Shown here: one piece after another, positions 1 to 12,110 of the stretch
Layout of the letters: the number at the start of each line of letters is the position of its first letter
Numbering within the stretch: the stretch's first letter is position 1
Assembly: GCA_019925795.1 (NCBI GenBank)
Contig: CM034311.1
Coordinates: forward strand, 40,093,472-40,157,471
Direction of reading: 5' to 3'
From: Dendrobium chrysotoxum
Taxonomy: Eukaryota > Streptophyta > Magnoliopsida > Asparagales > Orchidaceae
DNA length: 64,000 nt
The notes under the pieces: model-generated
Told to the model about the DNA's origin: nothing
What the model saw: only the letters and a program-made list of their open reading frames with translations
Databases searched by the model: none
Translations under genes and position numbers: made by a program

Positions 1-299
1 GGAAGCCAAATGCAGCCACATCATTGTCCAAGAAGCCGACCAAACAAGCAACATCCAAAACAGAATAAAAGACTAAACAATTGTTAGAATATGTAATTAG
101 AGAGAAAACAAGATGAAATTAAACTATCCTAATTCCTAATAATCCAGATGAATTTTAATACTAGCAATTAAGTCTAGACTATCACTAGGCTTAATTACAT
201 CTCCCTAAACATGGTGAGTACTAGAGCATTAACGCAATAAAACTATTAGATAGCTACACATTCAAAAAATATAAAACTTGATCCACTAACAAATTTTTT

Positions 300-2340
300 G
301 TGTTTAAGGACAAATCATCATCTCTCTTCATGTAATAGCCTGTATTTAAACTCAGATAAATAAATTTTTTCAGGAATCATTACAAGTCCAAATCATAAAC
401 CGTCTTTATTGTAACATAGATATTATATATAGTAATTTAATTACACCAATTTTTTTCATAATTTTTGGGCATTGGTATAAATCTTTAAAAAATTGAAATA
501 TATGGTACAAGTGAAAATTTTGAGATCGTTTGGTGTCCGTTTTATAAACCGATTTTTTCAAAATTTTCTAAATAAAATGTCCAATTTTATGGATATTTTT
601 CTATAATTTTTAAAGCACCAAAAAATTTTATATAAATTTATATGAAAAATAATTTAATTATATAATTATATTAATATTATATTATTCTATTATAAAAGAA
701 AATATTTTTAAGTCACTCATGTTATTAAACGCATAAAGCCTTTTTTTCTCTTCTTTAAATCGGCTGAATAGAGGCCTGTAAGGAAAATTGGAGAGAAATA
801 AAAGAGAATTTGAGGAGAGAGAAAAAGTTAGATTTGGAGGCTGTAGGGTAATTTTTGATAGTCGAACCTGCCGGGAGATTTGCTTATCTCACTCTAAGAA
901 ACTATTATCCTATTTTTTATTTCAATAATTTACTATTTTTAATATTTTTTTGATCAAATTTATATTTTCGTTATCAAAAAACGAAGATAATTTTGTATTA
1001 ATAAAACCTTCAATGCATAACTTTTTATATGTTATAAAGATAGAGATTATGAACATTTTGATTATTTATTTGATATTTTTCGTCAGGTGAATTTGAAAAG
1101 TAGATATTTTTATCAATTCAAAATTTTATTTTGACATCTAAAAATAGTGCTTTAGTACAATTAAAGCTTCAGAATATTGTTATACACGATCTGTGGTAAT
1201 TTGATTAATTTTTAATCTCCAACCAACAAGTCAATCAGTTTTATTTGCCTTTTACACACACATTATTATCACAGTATTATGACAGTAATAGCAACTAGCT
1301 ATTACTTAGTCACATATCAATGTTCATTTTCAATGCATTGCAATAAATAAAGCTTAATTGAGCTTAATTCAGAAAGTGTCAAAATATTATAACGGTAGTC
1401 AACAAAAATTCCTAATGAGCAATAAACTTTCCTTTAAATACTGTGATTGGGTGTTAACATCTACTGATTCAGGTGATATAATAATACAATAATTGAGAGT
1501 TATAAGGAGTTATCACAATGTCCACAGATAAAGAGTAACTCTATTTATTAAGCCAACAATTTACTTATACTGATATGATATTGAAAAACATTGTGATAGC
1601 TAGAATTTTTACTTATTTTGTGTGACTACTGAAATACATATTATTGAGATATTATTCCCATTACTGTACTGATTTATTATTGCTGCATGAATCTATTGTT
1701 ATTATATTGTTTTACTACTCCTTCAACTAGACTTTTACTATTACCGATACGAACACCGATATTATTTGATACTACTTATTCATTATACAAACTCTAGGTA
1801 TGTGATATAATATAAGCACGTAATATACTGAGCATGAGACATATTGGATACACTCACATATGATTTTGATGGTTTTTATCGATACTTTGATTTTGCCGCT
1901 TTATATGATTTCTTTACTGATTAATACTATTGATATGATGATTATTTTATCGATTTAACACCCGTACTGATTTACTAATTTCTCTATTGTAATGCTTTAA
2001 TGTCGTATGTACTGTATTATTTTACTGCTTTACAGGATTTACTGTTAGTACATGTGGGTTTTACTATTTTTGCACTAGTTCAATAATCATACGAATGCTA
2101 CTACTATGATTTGACTGCTGACATACATATTGCTCCTTTTCTTTATATTGAGTTTAGTTGCAGGATTTGGTTACTTGCTTGGCTCTTGACCTCATTATAT
2201 GTGGTTAAATATTTTTAGTTCATGGTAAAAGATCAGGAATGTGAGATTGATCGGGATCCTTTAGATTCAGGTTCTTGTTATTTTAGTTGTTCTTTTGTAC
2301 TCATGATAGAATTGTATAGATTCTGAGTAGTGTATATAAT
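300..2340 (+). mobile_element. Diverged LTR, relative of the 55.6-59.4 kb LTR
   Basis: No gene is visible here. Read on the + strand, several blocks match the reverse complement of the LTR at 55,604-59,390. About 360-400 pairs with about 59,310-59,350 (shared AAGTCCAAATC), 500-600 with 59,160-59,250 (shared TACAAGT and a GGACAC/AGACAT block), 640-890 with 58,928-59,110 (AGAGAAAAAG then a GTAGRG motif), and 930-1,110 with 56,620-56,760 (AAATTTATATTTTC, GAACATTTTGA). Beyond 1.1 kb the match was not followed closely, so the right edge is approximate and was set where the TA repeat begins. I infer an old LTR of the same family without coding sequence. Confidence 0.5.
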
Positions 2341-2353
2341 TTATAAGAAATAA

Positions 2354-2358
<5 letters not shown>

Positions 2359-2435
<77 letters not shown>
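2359..2435. repeat. (TA)n microsatellite, about 38 units
   Basis: An uninterrupted TA dinucleotide tract lies just after a short TAAA run. It is visible directly in the sequence. Confidence 0.97.
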
Positions 2436-2440
<5 letters not shown>

Positions 2441-3459
2441 TTTTGATTGATAGTTTTATTTCTACTATTATTTATATTGATAAAAAAATTAGGTGGCTCT
2501 ATTTATGTAAATTAAAAGATAAAAAAAATAATGCTTTCAAATTAAATTCTAAAACATCACACATCATCTCTAATCTGTATATTATTTCCATTAAATAAAA
2601 AAACACTATGACAACAGTATCACAATCTCCAATCACCAATCCTTATCAACTTGGTGGGGAAGGCAAACTATAATAGATGGCATCATTACATTATGATTAA
2701 AAAAAATGTGTATATCTATACTTTAGAGCTTCCCTTTTGTCATTTCACTCATAGCAACTTTAAGCCACAGCTTGGACCCATCTCCTTTGTTTACATGAGG
2801 AAGCAACACATACAAAAAGCACTGCTTATATTAAAAATATTACTAATCAAACCTTAATCCAAAAAATTAAGCAAATGACGAGGAGCTTAATCGGTTAATC
2901 CTACCTTATCTTCAAAAAGCTGTGGCATCTTTCATGGACCAGCCTTATAATTTAAATCACTTTTTCCTTTTTCTTTCTTAATTTTTACATCCTTTTCTCC
3001 TTAGTTGGACCGGTTCCATCTCTTGGGGAGCACTCTTCGGGAAGTGGGGCCCAGGAAAAACTGATCCGGGCCCACGGCTTAGCTCGAGGCTGGTGACGTG
3101 GCACGGAAAGAAAAAAGAAGACATATCATTGGTTTAGAAGCCGTTAGAGAATATTCCTGTAAGCGAAAAATCGGCTCGGCTAGTCGGTACCATAAGCCAA
3201 CTCAATTAAGCTAGTCGGAACATTTATGATTGAATTTAATATATAATTATTAGAGATATAAATTTAGTCATTGAAAAAGGGAATTAGAGTTTGGGAAGAA
3301 AACGATAAGTATCTTTGTTAGGCTGAAAAAATAGGTTTTTGAATTGCATAATTAACACTATTACTCTTTTGAGTTTGACACCTCATAAAAAATATAGATT
3401 TGATCCGACACGGATTTCAAAGTAAACTTAAATCGAAAACTTTCAACATTAAATGTAAG
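2436..3459. other. Intergenic, no gene seen
   Basis: AT-rich DNA with one more GC-rich patch at about 3,000-3,170, which includes a GACGTGGC motif (G-box/ABRE type). The 68-codon ORF at 2,651-2,857 has no recognisable motif and looks like chance. The patch could be promoter-like, but no coding sequence follows on either strand. Confidence 0.5.
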
Positions 3460-4130
3460 ACCAACAAGTAGGCCTATAAATAAATCGAGCCGACCTGAAT
3501 ATATGTTTATTCATGTTTGAGTTTGTTTATTATTAGCATGTTCAAGTTCGGCTCAAGATCAATTAAGCTTTTTTGTTCTTGTACAAGCGTGGTTCATTTA
3601 AATTAATGGATGTTCATATTTAATTTGTGTTTGGTTCGTGTTTGATTTATTTTGTGCTTATTGAGCTTTAAATGAGCTGTATCGAGCTATTAATGAGCTA
3701 TACTTCTAGATGTTCATTAGCTTAATAAATGAGCCTTATGGAAAATACTAATGCACAATTTCCTCGATCATTTTCGTGAACATATCAAACAATTTCCTCG
3801 ATCATATTCATGAACATATCTAATGAGTATTTTCAAACTATCAAATGTGCCCATTAATGAATATATTTAGCAAGTATTGTCGAGCTACCAAATGAGTATG
3901 TTTGCTAACATATCTAGAGAGTGTTTTCAAACTATTAAATAAGTCCGTTCACAAATATATTTAATGATGGTTTTCAAATTATCAAACAAGCCCGTTCACA
4001 AACATATCAAGCTACTGTTTTCGAGCTATCAAACTAGTCTATTCACAAACAAATATAGTAAGTATTTTCAAGTTACCAAATAAGCTCGTTCAAGAACAAG
4101 TAAGTCATGATTCAATGGAAAGATTGATGG
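3460..4130. repeat. Dispersed repeat with degenerate 57-bp tandem array
   Basis: The segment begins with GAGC/GTTCG-rich text (for example AAATCGAGCCGA and TTCAAGTTCGGCTC) that recurs in shorter form near 39,400-39,560 and 40,450-40,880. From about 3,770 to 4,100 a unit of roughly 57 bp recurs about six times. Its core reads TTTTCAAACTATCAAA followed by GCCCGTTCACAAACATAT, with strong divergence between copies. No ORF is present. It is likely a non-coding part of a transposable element of unknown class. Confidence 0.6.
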
Positions 4131-4420
4131 AACAAATTATATTTCTATGAAAATGATAACATTGTTTGAAGTAATATAACAAAAAAAAAAAATTGAAGAG
4201 CGAAGAAAGACAAGGGGTTCGAGACTTAAGTGAAGGAATTTTAAGCATGAGTGTATTTAATATGTAATTAAGCAAAAAGAGTATGATTATTAAAAAAATT
4301 TAAAATGAGCAAATTCGTCAAACCATTTGGCGAGTCCTGAATACGCCAAATTATTTGGTACATTCAACTGTAATAGGAGAGACATGATGGGGAGAGATTA
4401 GACATGGGGGGGGGAGGAGG

Positions 4421-4446
4421 GAGAGAGAGAGAGAGAGAGAGAGAGA
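4421..4446. repeat. (GA)n microsatellite
   Basis: A GA tract follows a G9 run at 4,406-4,414. It is visible directly. Confidence 0.95.
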
Positions 4447-4739
4447 TGTGGAGAGATTTTTTAATATTTAAATAATATTTAACTAAAAGTTCAAAAATTA
4501 ACTACGATATAAAATGCTACGATATTTGTTAAATGATCTATAACTGCTGTTCTCTGATCATAAATAATCATTTATCAAGTCATTCAAGTAAGCTATTGGG
4601 TAGTTTTTTAGTCAGTTGGTAACTCTTATTACATTTTTTTCTATTTTATGATTTATAACACATTTTGTTGACTCCAATGTATTGACGGTGTTCAAATAAG
4701 AGAGAGAGTTGAAAGTTCAAATGAGGTTGTTAAACTTAG

Positions 4740-6310
4740 TTGAACTGCCCAAAGGCACACTAAGAGGGGGGTGAATTGTTGTTTTAAAAATTTTTTTTGA
4801 AAATCACTCCCTTAAAAAAATACTTAATATCACAATATAGAAGCTAATGATATAAAAAATTCAATTTCAATTTTTTGTTCTTTTGTTTTGATTTTGTAAA
4901 TAACAAAAATATGAAAATTTTGAGATTATTTTCTTTTGTAAATTTTTTATTTTTCTCACAAAAATTAAACCAAACAATCACAATGCTTTCAACCCAGATG
5001 TACAATAATATAACATGCAAGAAATTAAAATGATAAGAATAAATTGCAAGAAGAAAAATGAAACAAGCACACCATAAATTTTATAGTGGTTCGAAAAAAA
5101 CTTGACATACGTCCACTCCCCGGAGTCCTTCTCTCTGAGTATTATACTAAATCTTTAGTGACTCTTCTTTTGTCCCCACGACAAGGCGAAGAAACTCTCA
5201 CAAAATCTCATCCACTAACTTGATATGGCAGAGTATCAAAATTATATTCACCCTCTTGGTGAGGCAGAGTGCCGATGATATTTGGCCTTGAAGACTTAAC
5301 TTTCTCCTCAGAACTTCCCTCAAGATCAACGAAAACATAAGTAGGAACTTAGCTAGAAGCTTGCTTGGAGCAACTGCGTAAAATCCCCTCTCACACAACT
5401 TCTCTCTCACACACAACTTCTCCCCCTTCTCTATAAACTCCAATATCTCTCAAGAAGACAACCCCTCAAAGAACTCTCTCATAAATCTCCCAACAGCTAA
5501 AAACTTTTTCAAAGTCTAATGAGAGAGCTTAAAGATAAGGCTTCAAAAAAAAACTCTAAATTTTCAATTTAGTTGATTATGATATAACAGTATGTACGAT
5601 TAGCTCAATATATCCTGTTAGTACTGTACGATGAACATAGGTCTGTACGATTAGCTCAAATACTTACACTTATCATCTAGTACGATATCAAGGTTATATA
5701 GTACGATTAGTTCAATCAAATAGGATTTTTGCCCCGTACGAGCGCTGACAGTTAATTATCATCCAAGGATCTAATCGGGGTGTATTGTACGAAGCGGGAC
5801 ATTGTATAATACGATATGAAATATCAAGTAATCCTAATTTGATTGCTTAATTACATGATTAGATTTAGCAAGATTTAATAATATCGTACAGTATGATTGT
5901 AATCATACAATACGAATAGTTCAATTTTCAAATTTTAAAATATTATCTAATGTATGATTGGCGGTGGGATTTTCTGATTACAACTGATTGTCTTGTATAA
6001 TTGGAATCATACAGTACGATTAGGATCGTATAGTATGATTAGTTTAAATTAAATTTATTTAATTAAATGATTAATTAATTTTTGTTTAGCTCAAAACATA
6101 CAATACGATATTTAGAAAAATTAACGCATTTAATTTTACTCCCCTGTGTGTGTGCATGATTGCTAAGCTAAACATACACTTTTTATAATTCATATACTCA
6201 AGAAAGATAAAATTGCATATTCTTATAAATATCAATTCTAGACTATCCAATCTTGAGTCATGATTCTTGGCGGTGATTGGCATATATTGTACCTGAAATG
6301 TTAGTACACA
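4740..6310. mobile_element. Copia-like non-coding retrotransposon relic
   Basis: No protein can be read. At 4,758-4,780 a CACACTAAGAGGGGGGTGAA string, and at 5,080-5,125 a GTGGTTCG ... ACGTCCACTCC pair, resemble non-coding parts of plant Ty1-copia elements (SIRE-like). That assignment is from memory of such elements and is not proven. From 5,595 to 6,109 the hexamer TACGAT or its complement occurs about ten times, several times as GTACGATTAGCTCAA. The ORFs of 81 and 75 codons on the minus strand have no recognisable motif. Confidence 0.35.
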
Positions 6311-6481
6311 CAAGAAATAATATGCAATAATAACAAGCAGGAAAATTATGTAAAATTGTAATAATATTTGTAATCATCAAAACATAGGCTTGGGCTACCG
6401 GATTGCAATAAGGGTGGGTGTTTATTTGGGATTGTAAGGCTTATAGTTCTATGATCTTGAGTCTCTTAACTACTACATTAA

Positions 6482-6590
6482 GATTTTGTTTGGAACAATT
6501 TTTTTACTGTTTTCTACATTAGCTTTTTAGCACAAAAAATTCTTGAAAGCGGTAAAAAAATAGTTGTCAAAAGCTGTCCCAAACGAAACC
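6482..6590. mobile_element. Tourist-like MITE, copy A
   Basis: Terminal inverted repeats GATTTTGTTTGG and CCAAACGAAACC flank a 109-bp non-coding element. TAA is duplicated on both sides (6,479-6,481 and 6,591-6,593). A 3-bp TTA/TAA target and a GTTTGG-containing terminus are the hallmarks of PIF/Harbinger (Tourist-like) MITEs. The window holds ten copies of this family. Confidence 0.8.
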
Positions 6591-6593
6591 TAA

Positions 6594-9500
6594 AAATCCA
6601 CATGTGAAAAGACTTTTTGATCTTTGGAATTGAAGAAGTTAGAGAGCTTGTATTGAACCAAGACATCATTGATAGAATTTAGGAGGATTTATATACATAT
6701 TATAAATTTTTTATGTATTTATTTATTTAGTATTAAAATTTTATGTTACTTACATAATATATTTTATATATTAATCACTCTACAAAAAGATATACATGAA
6801 AAGATTTCTTTCACTTTAGAAAAGTAAATATTATAGTATTTTTATGAGATTTAAAAGTTTAAATATAATATAAGAAATATAAAAATTTAGATGTCATATA
6901 TATAAAAATATAATAATTTTGTGATATGTATATAAATTAATCTTCTTAAAATTTATTTAAAGGGGCAATTATTTTGATTATATATGTTGAATTGATTTTG
7001 TTTTTTTATGACTATAATTTTTTTTTCTTAAAATAACGCATAGATAAAATCAAATATTTTCTCCGAACAAATAAAATGCATAAATAAAATAAAAAAATTT
7101 AAAACAATTCTACTTTTTCTTATGGCGAAAATAGCTTGCCTATCTTAAGAAAATCATTGAAGACATAAACCGGGCCGGGCTGGCCTTTCCACACAATTTC
7201 TTTCGTAAGCCCATAGTACAAATAATTCATTGTTAAGTCTGACCTAACCACTAGTAGATGGGCCGTGGGCTTATCACAGCTCCAGTAGAAATGGAATTAA
7301 CTTAACTAATCTAAATTTGTTTAATTCAAAAAATTCTCTCTCTCAACAAAGCTAATGTCTTCTTTTGCATTTGAATTTTTTCATTACTTTTATTGATAGC
7401 TAAGATATTATTCTAAATGTGTGCTGCGAGATAATGTATCTTATTATGTAGCCTTCTTATTTTTCTGTCTTTCATAGTAATTGGAGTATAGTTAGTGTAT
7501 CATTATATTATTTTTATTATTTTTGATAGATTTTTAAATATAAAATTACTTTTTGCATGTTGGGTACATTTGAAAGTTTTTTCTTCAAGAAATATTTCAA
7601 TATTTGGAGGCAAGAAGCTTCATATCATTAATATCATAGCTCAATTATTAATCATTTAGGGCATGGAAGTAGAAATGAGTTATAAGTTGTGTTGGAAGTT
7701 GAAGCAAGTGGCAAGAACATATGCACTAAAATATTTGAATGAAACAATCCAAAAAAATTAAGAAATTTTACATAATGAGAATATATATTATTTTATATTA
7801 TTGTAATGGGTCTCATAGGTTCAACCACATGCAACAATAATTTTACATAATTTCAGTAGATAAGGATCATCGTTATGAGTCTCATAGGTTCAATCACAGG
7901 CAACAATGATCTCAATGACCTCTCCTATTGTCGGCGTAGCTCCGCTTCTGCACTAAATCTAAGAAAATTTTGATATTCTTGCGTTTGTTATGACTTCGAC
8001 AAGCCATCATTTTATAATTCATTTATAACAAAAATAGTTAAATACTTTTCTCATGAAGTGTAAAATAAGTGGGACATTACTATCATTTTTTGGTGACTTA
8101 ACATAGTGTTGGCAAACACTCTTGAAATCATTCAACTAGTTTGACTCTCAAAAATTTGATCCATCAACATAGTTATGCTCATTGTATTAAAATTTATGAA
8201 GTTGAGTCACTATTATCAAATCATCACTAAATGTTGATCACCCTTAGACTTTCTGGGCAGCTAATTAGGTCAGCCTATGAGCAACATTATTCAATCATAT
8301 CTTGATTATAGGAGAATAAGATATTTATTTCCAATTTTTAATAATAAAGAGGATTATTTTTCATAACGTATGAAGGGCATTTGACAAAGACTATAAGCTT
8401 TCCCTTTTTCAGCTCATTTGGGTTAACATTTTTTAGTGGTTGAATATTGCTCAACACTTATGAAAAATCCTTACAGCTTATGTGATAGTCTTTGCTTGAA
8501 TCGCATTCAAACCTACATTGAAATAAGAAATATGTTGCAAGCATTGTCATATTGAGATGAACAACCTTCACTTATGTTATTGTAGAAACAAAACTAATAC
8601 CGCACCAAAATCTATAACACAATTATTATTATATTGTAATTTGCTTGTGTTATGGTCATCATTGCAACCAAAAAAAAAAACTTTCTTTACTTCAAAATCT
8701 ATACTAAATATTTTGCTTGTGTAGTAACTATCTACCACAATGCTTACAGTATAATCATATATTTCATTGACTATTTTAGAACAATTTCCTTCAACTCATA
8801 CATCTAAGATATCACCTACAAGAAGTTATCTCCTATAAGACTTGCACAACGATCATATCCCTTAATGCCTATGTTACAATTATCTCTTATGAGACTAGTG
8901 ATGAGGTACCATTAGCTATGATGACTATCCAAACTCCTAATGGTCGGGATAGGTGGAAAGATATTTGAGTTTTTTTTTTTTTTTTTTTAAGAAAAAAAGA
9001 TATTTGAGAATGAGGCGATGAATATTAAAGAATACTTATACTATTTCATGGGAATAATTATGTGTTTCTGAAAAAATGTAGTTCATTGAGGGGTTGATGG
9101 GTAGTATTGCTTTTGTAATATTTTGTGATGGATTAGGATTGATTTGGTAGGAAGGGATATAACTAAAGAGGGATACTAAAGGGTGAAGGCCATTTGGGAG
9201 TATTAGTGTTGACATAATATTAATGATCATATAGATGGCATAATTGATTTGAATAATTCATCATATATACTTATGTATTATATAATAGAAAACATAAATA
9301 TGAGCAAATAAACAATCAAATGATCATGATAATATTTTATTTTAAAATAATATCTTATTTATTATTCCTGAGTAAAAAAATTGAAATTGAGAAAAAATAT
9401 TTGGATCAAAAAATTAAAATTGTAAATATAATATTAGATTAATGCTTATTAATAGCCTTTAAAATTTTAGTCAAATTTATGATGAAAGTTCTTATTATAG

Positions 9501-9640
9501 CCTTTAAAAATATAGCATTTCACTTTTTTTTAATGAAAATATAATATTTTATTTAAATTTCATTTAATTAATTTTATATGATGCTTTAATATGATACACT
9601 TTCTTAAAATTTGACCAATTGTATACTTCCTCTCTAGCAC
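6594..9640. other. Intergenic AT-rich DNA, no gene seen
   Basis: I see no coding exon, tRNA or resolvable transposon in these 3 kb. Homopolymer runs occur (T20 near 8,970). The 64-codon minus-strand ORF at 9,036-9,230 has no recognisable features. Confidence 0.6.
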
Positions 9641-12110
9641 TTCGTGCTTCCACTTCTCTTTTTTTGGGACATTTAGGCCAATGAAACCAAACTCATATAC
9701 ATGTCACATACTGTGGGCTCCAAAAATTTGTGCCCCAGCCTCTCTACGAACCCTTTCTTTCTTTCAAATTGTTGAGAAGAGTTTTAACGAGTATATTCCA
9801 AGGCAAATTTTTAGAATGCATATTGGGTTTTGAATAAAATATTACCCAGAGATTTCACCCTCATTTTGCGAGGACTTTATGATCTGAGTTCAGGTTTCCT
9901 ATAGGTGCAAGCCCCTATAGTTAATTACCCCTCCCAATAACGAGAGAGAACTTTTGATTAAGGCTAGTCGTCAAACGAATATGTAGTATCCGGCGTATAG
10001 TAGCAGCATGATTTGATATTTGAAAGCTTAATATTTAAAATTGAAAATTTACCACCTTGCACTTAAAGCGAATGGTGGGGGGAGTGATGATGGATCCGAT
10101 TAAGATCCCATGGTTCCGTCATCCTGGGTCATCATGGTCCATGGTCTCATTAGTCGTAGGGGTAGTAGGCTCAACCTGACAGAAGGATCCTTATCAGTAG
10201 CTATGGGTTGCGTCGTCCAAGGGTACCTGGTAGACTTGGGGTGAATATTTATCTGAGAGGATAAATTTGAGTCCACCTTAGCTAATACATGGATTTGTGC
10301 CCTATCGATCGTATCATATTTATTCATCGCTCAATGATTTAATGTCGTTGGGAAGTATATGGGCTCTGACCATGACCATAATATAATGGTGTCACTTGGA
10401 GGCAAAATCACCCGATTATAGGGTCTCAATCATAACCATTTACCTGTGGTGCCATTTGGAGGTGAAACCACCAGTTAGAAGACACGTTCCATGTCCTTAC
10501 AGGCAAGAGATGGATTAAGAATGAATTATAGTGATATTCTCGACCAAACCTTCGCTCTTTATGAGTTGAAGTGAATTTCTAATTTGTCTACCTCAGCAAA
10601 CTGTTGTGGATGGAAGATGGGTATTTTGCTTTTAAGTATTTATATGTTTTATTTAATTTTAAGTATTTTAAATTTTGATGACTTTGAATTTTGAATTTTT
10701 CATGAAAATTTGAGAGGCATTTTAAATGTTTGTGGTCCCCTTCGGTTGAGATTTTCAGTCAATATGGCAATCATTGGGGTATTTATGGGAAATTTCATCT
10801 TATTAGTTGAAACTTATTGACTCCGTCAACTTATTGACTGAGGATAGGGTTTGATGTCAGCTTTATGCCTTTATCAGTGAATTTTCTTTGTTATAGACCT
10901 TGGCGGCATAATATGAATGTATAAGATAGATATCTCGGTCGATGTTGCGACCGTATATTTATTTGGTAGTTCGAGCCGTATCGAATCTATCCATTAGTGT
11001 AGAAAGATTAGGCTCAAACATAAATTCGTTTCTTGGCCCCTGTAACATCCTCAAATATCACGTGTGCGTACGCAACACACTCGCCAAGGGCTGTACGGGT
11101 AATTATATTTTAATGCATAAGGGGAAAGCATTTAAATATTAATTATAATAAATTTCGTAAACAACTATTATTAAAAGAGTGTGCAATATTTTATTATGGC
11201 ATCTGCAAATGCCTTATGTCCGCTAGTACAAGCGTTGCAGATCCAGTGGGGTTAATTAGCAGTGCGCTGAATTTCATTTATCGCGCATCGGTAATGTGAT
11301 TTTGCTCATTTTCTCTTCTACAAGCCTGTCATTTTTTTTTCAGCATTCCGTTTATGGGAGTGTACTTTTAGTGCATCAGTAGTTATCCATTTATCATTTA
11401 CAAGAAAACTAATATGTCCGACGTGATAATTTGGCGCTACAAATCTACTGCCTTAGTTTACCAGTGGCCCCTAATTTTTTACTATGAATTTTCTGCTTCT
11501 ACTTGCAGGTGAATTATAGTGTGACGTTACGGGTCATTTGTTATTTTATGCAGGTAGATTATCATGCACTAACGAATCTCCTATAGCTGCTCATAGATGC
11601 TTGCATTCATCACAGGCTTATTGCTTTTACATGTAAACAGCGTGGCTCACTCATTGCAATCTCATCCTTTATGCCTATAAGGGATTCATCATTCTTGTAA
11701 TATATACACTGTCATTGCTTGTAGACAGGACCATTATATGCATTGCGGGGCTTTTATTATTATCTGCAGATGAGCTGCGCTGAATGTAGATCTTCAAGTG
11801 CCTGTGGACCTCCGAAAGGACACAAACACCATCGCCCCGCGAGGGGAGACAGTATCTGGCCAATGGAAGGGCAGATTCGATCACACATATGATTAACCAT
11901 TGAGGATAGCGGCTCTCACCAGCACACTCCGATGGGTAATAATATATATGATCTGATCGTAACGGGTTTCCCCCACCTGATACATTAGCTCGAATGGGGT
12001 TTATTTGAGAGTGAGATTCGGTTTCCCACGGGCGCAAGCCCCCGTGGTTAATTACATCTCAAGCCGGGGCCTGAGAATACTCTCGATTAAGGATTCTACA
12101 TTATTCTTTC
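9641..12110. repeat. Retrotransposon-derived non-coding repeats with a duplicated module
   Basis: Two diverged copies of one module lie at about 9,870-9,990 and 12,000-12,100. Each has GGTTTCC, then GGYGCAAGCCCC, then GTTAATTAC, then a GATTAAGG end. A second motif (CTCCTATAGC ... AGATGCTTGCATTC) at 11,577-11,610 is shared with the array at 18.6-19.2 kb. At 11,041 a TGTAACATCC string resembles the start of large Ty3/gypsy LTRs. The ORFs here (up to 120 codons) cross these repeats and show no protein motif. Confidence 0.4.

Noticed and set aside
11675..12037. 120-codon minus-strand ORF
   Set aside because: No motif, and it crosses two repeat modules found elsewhere in the window.
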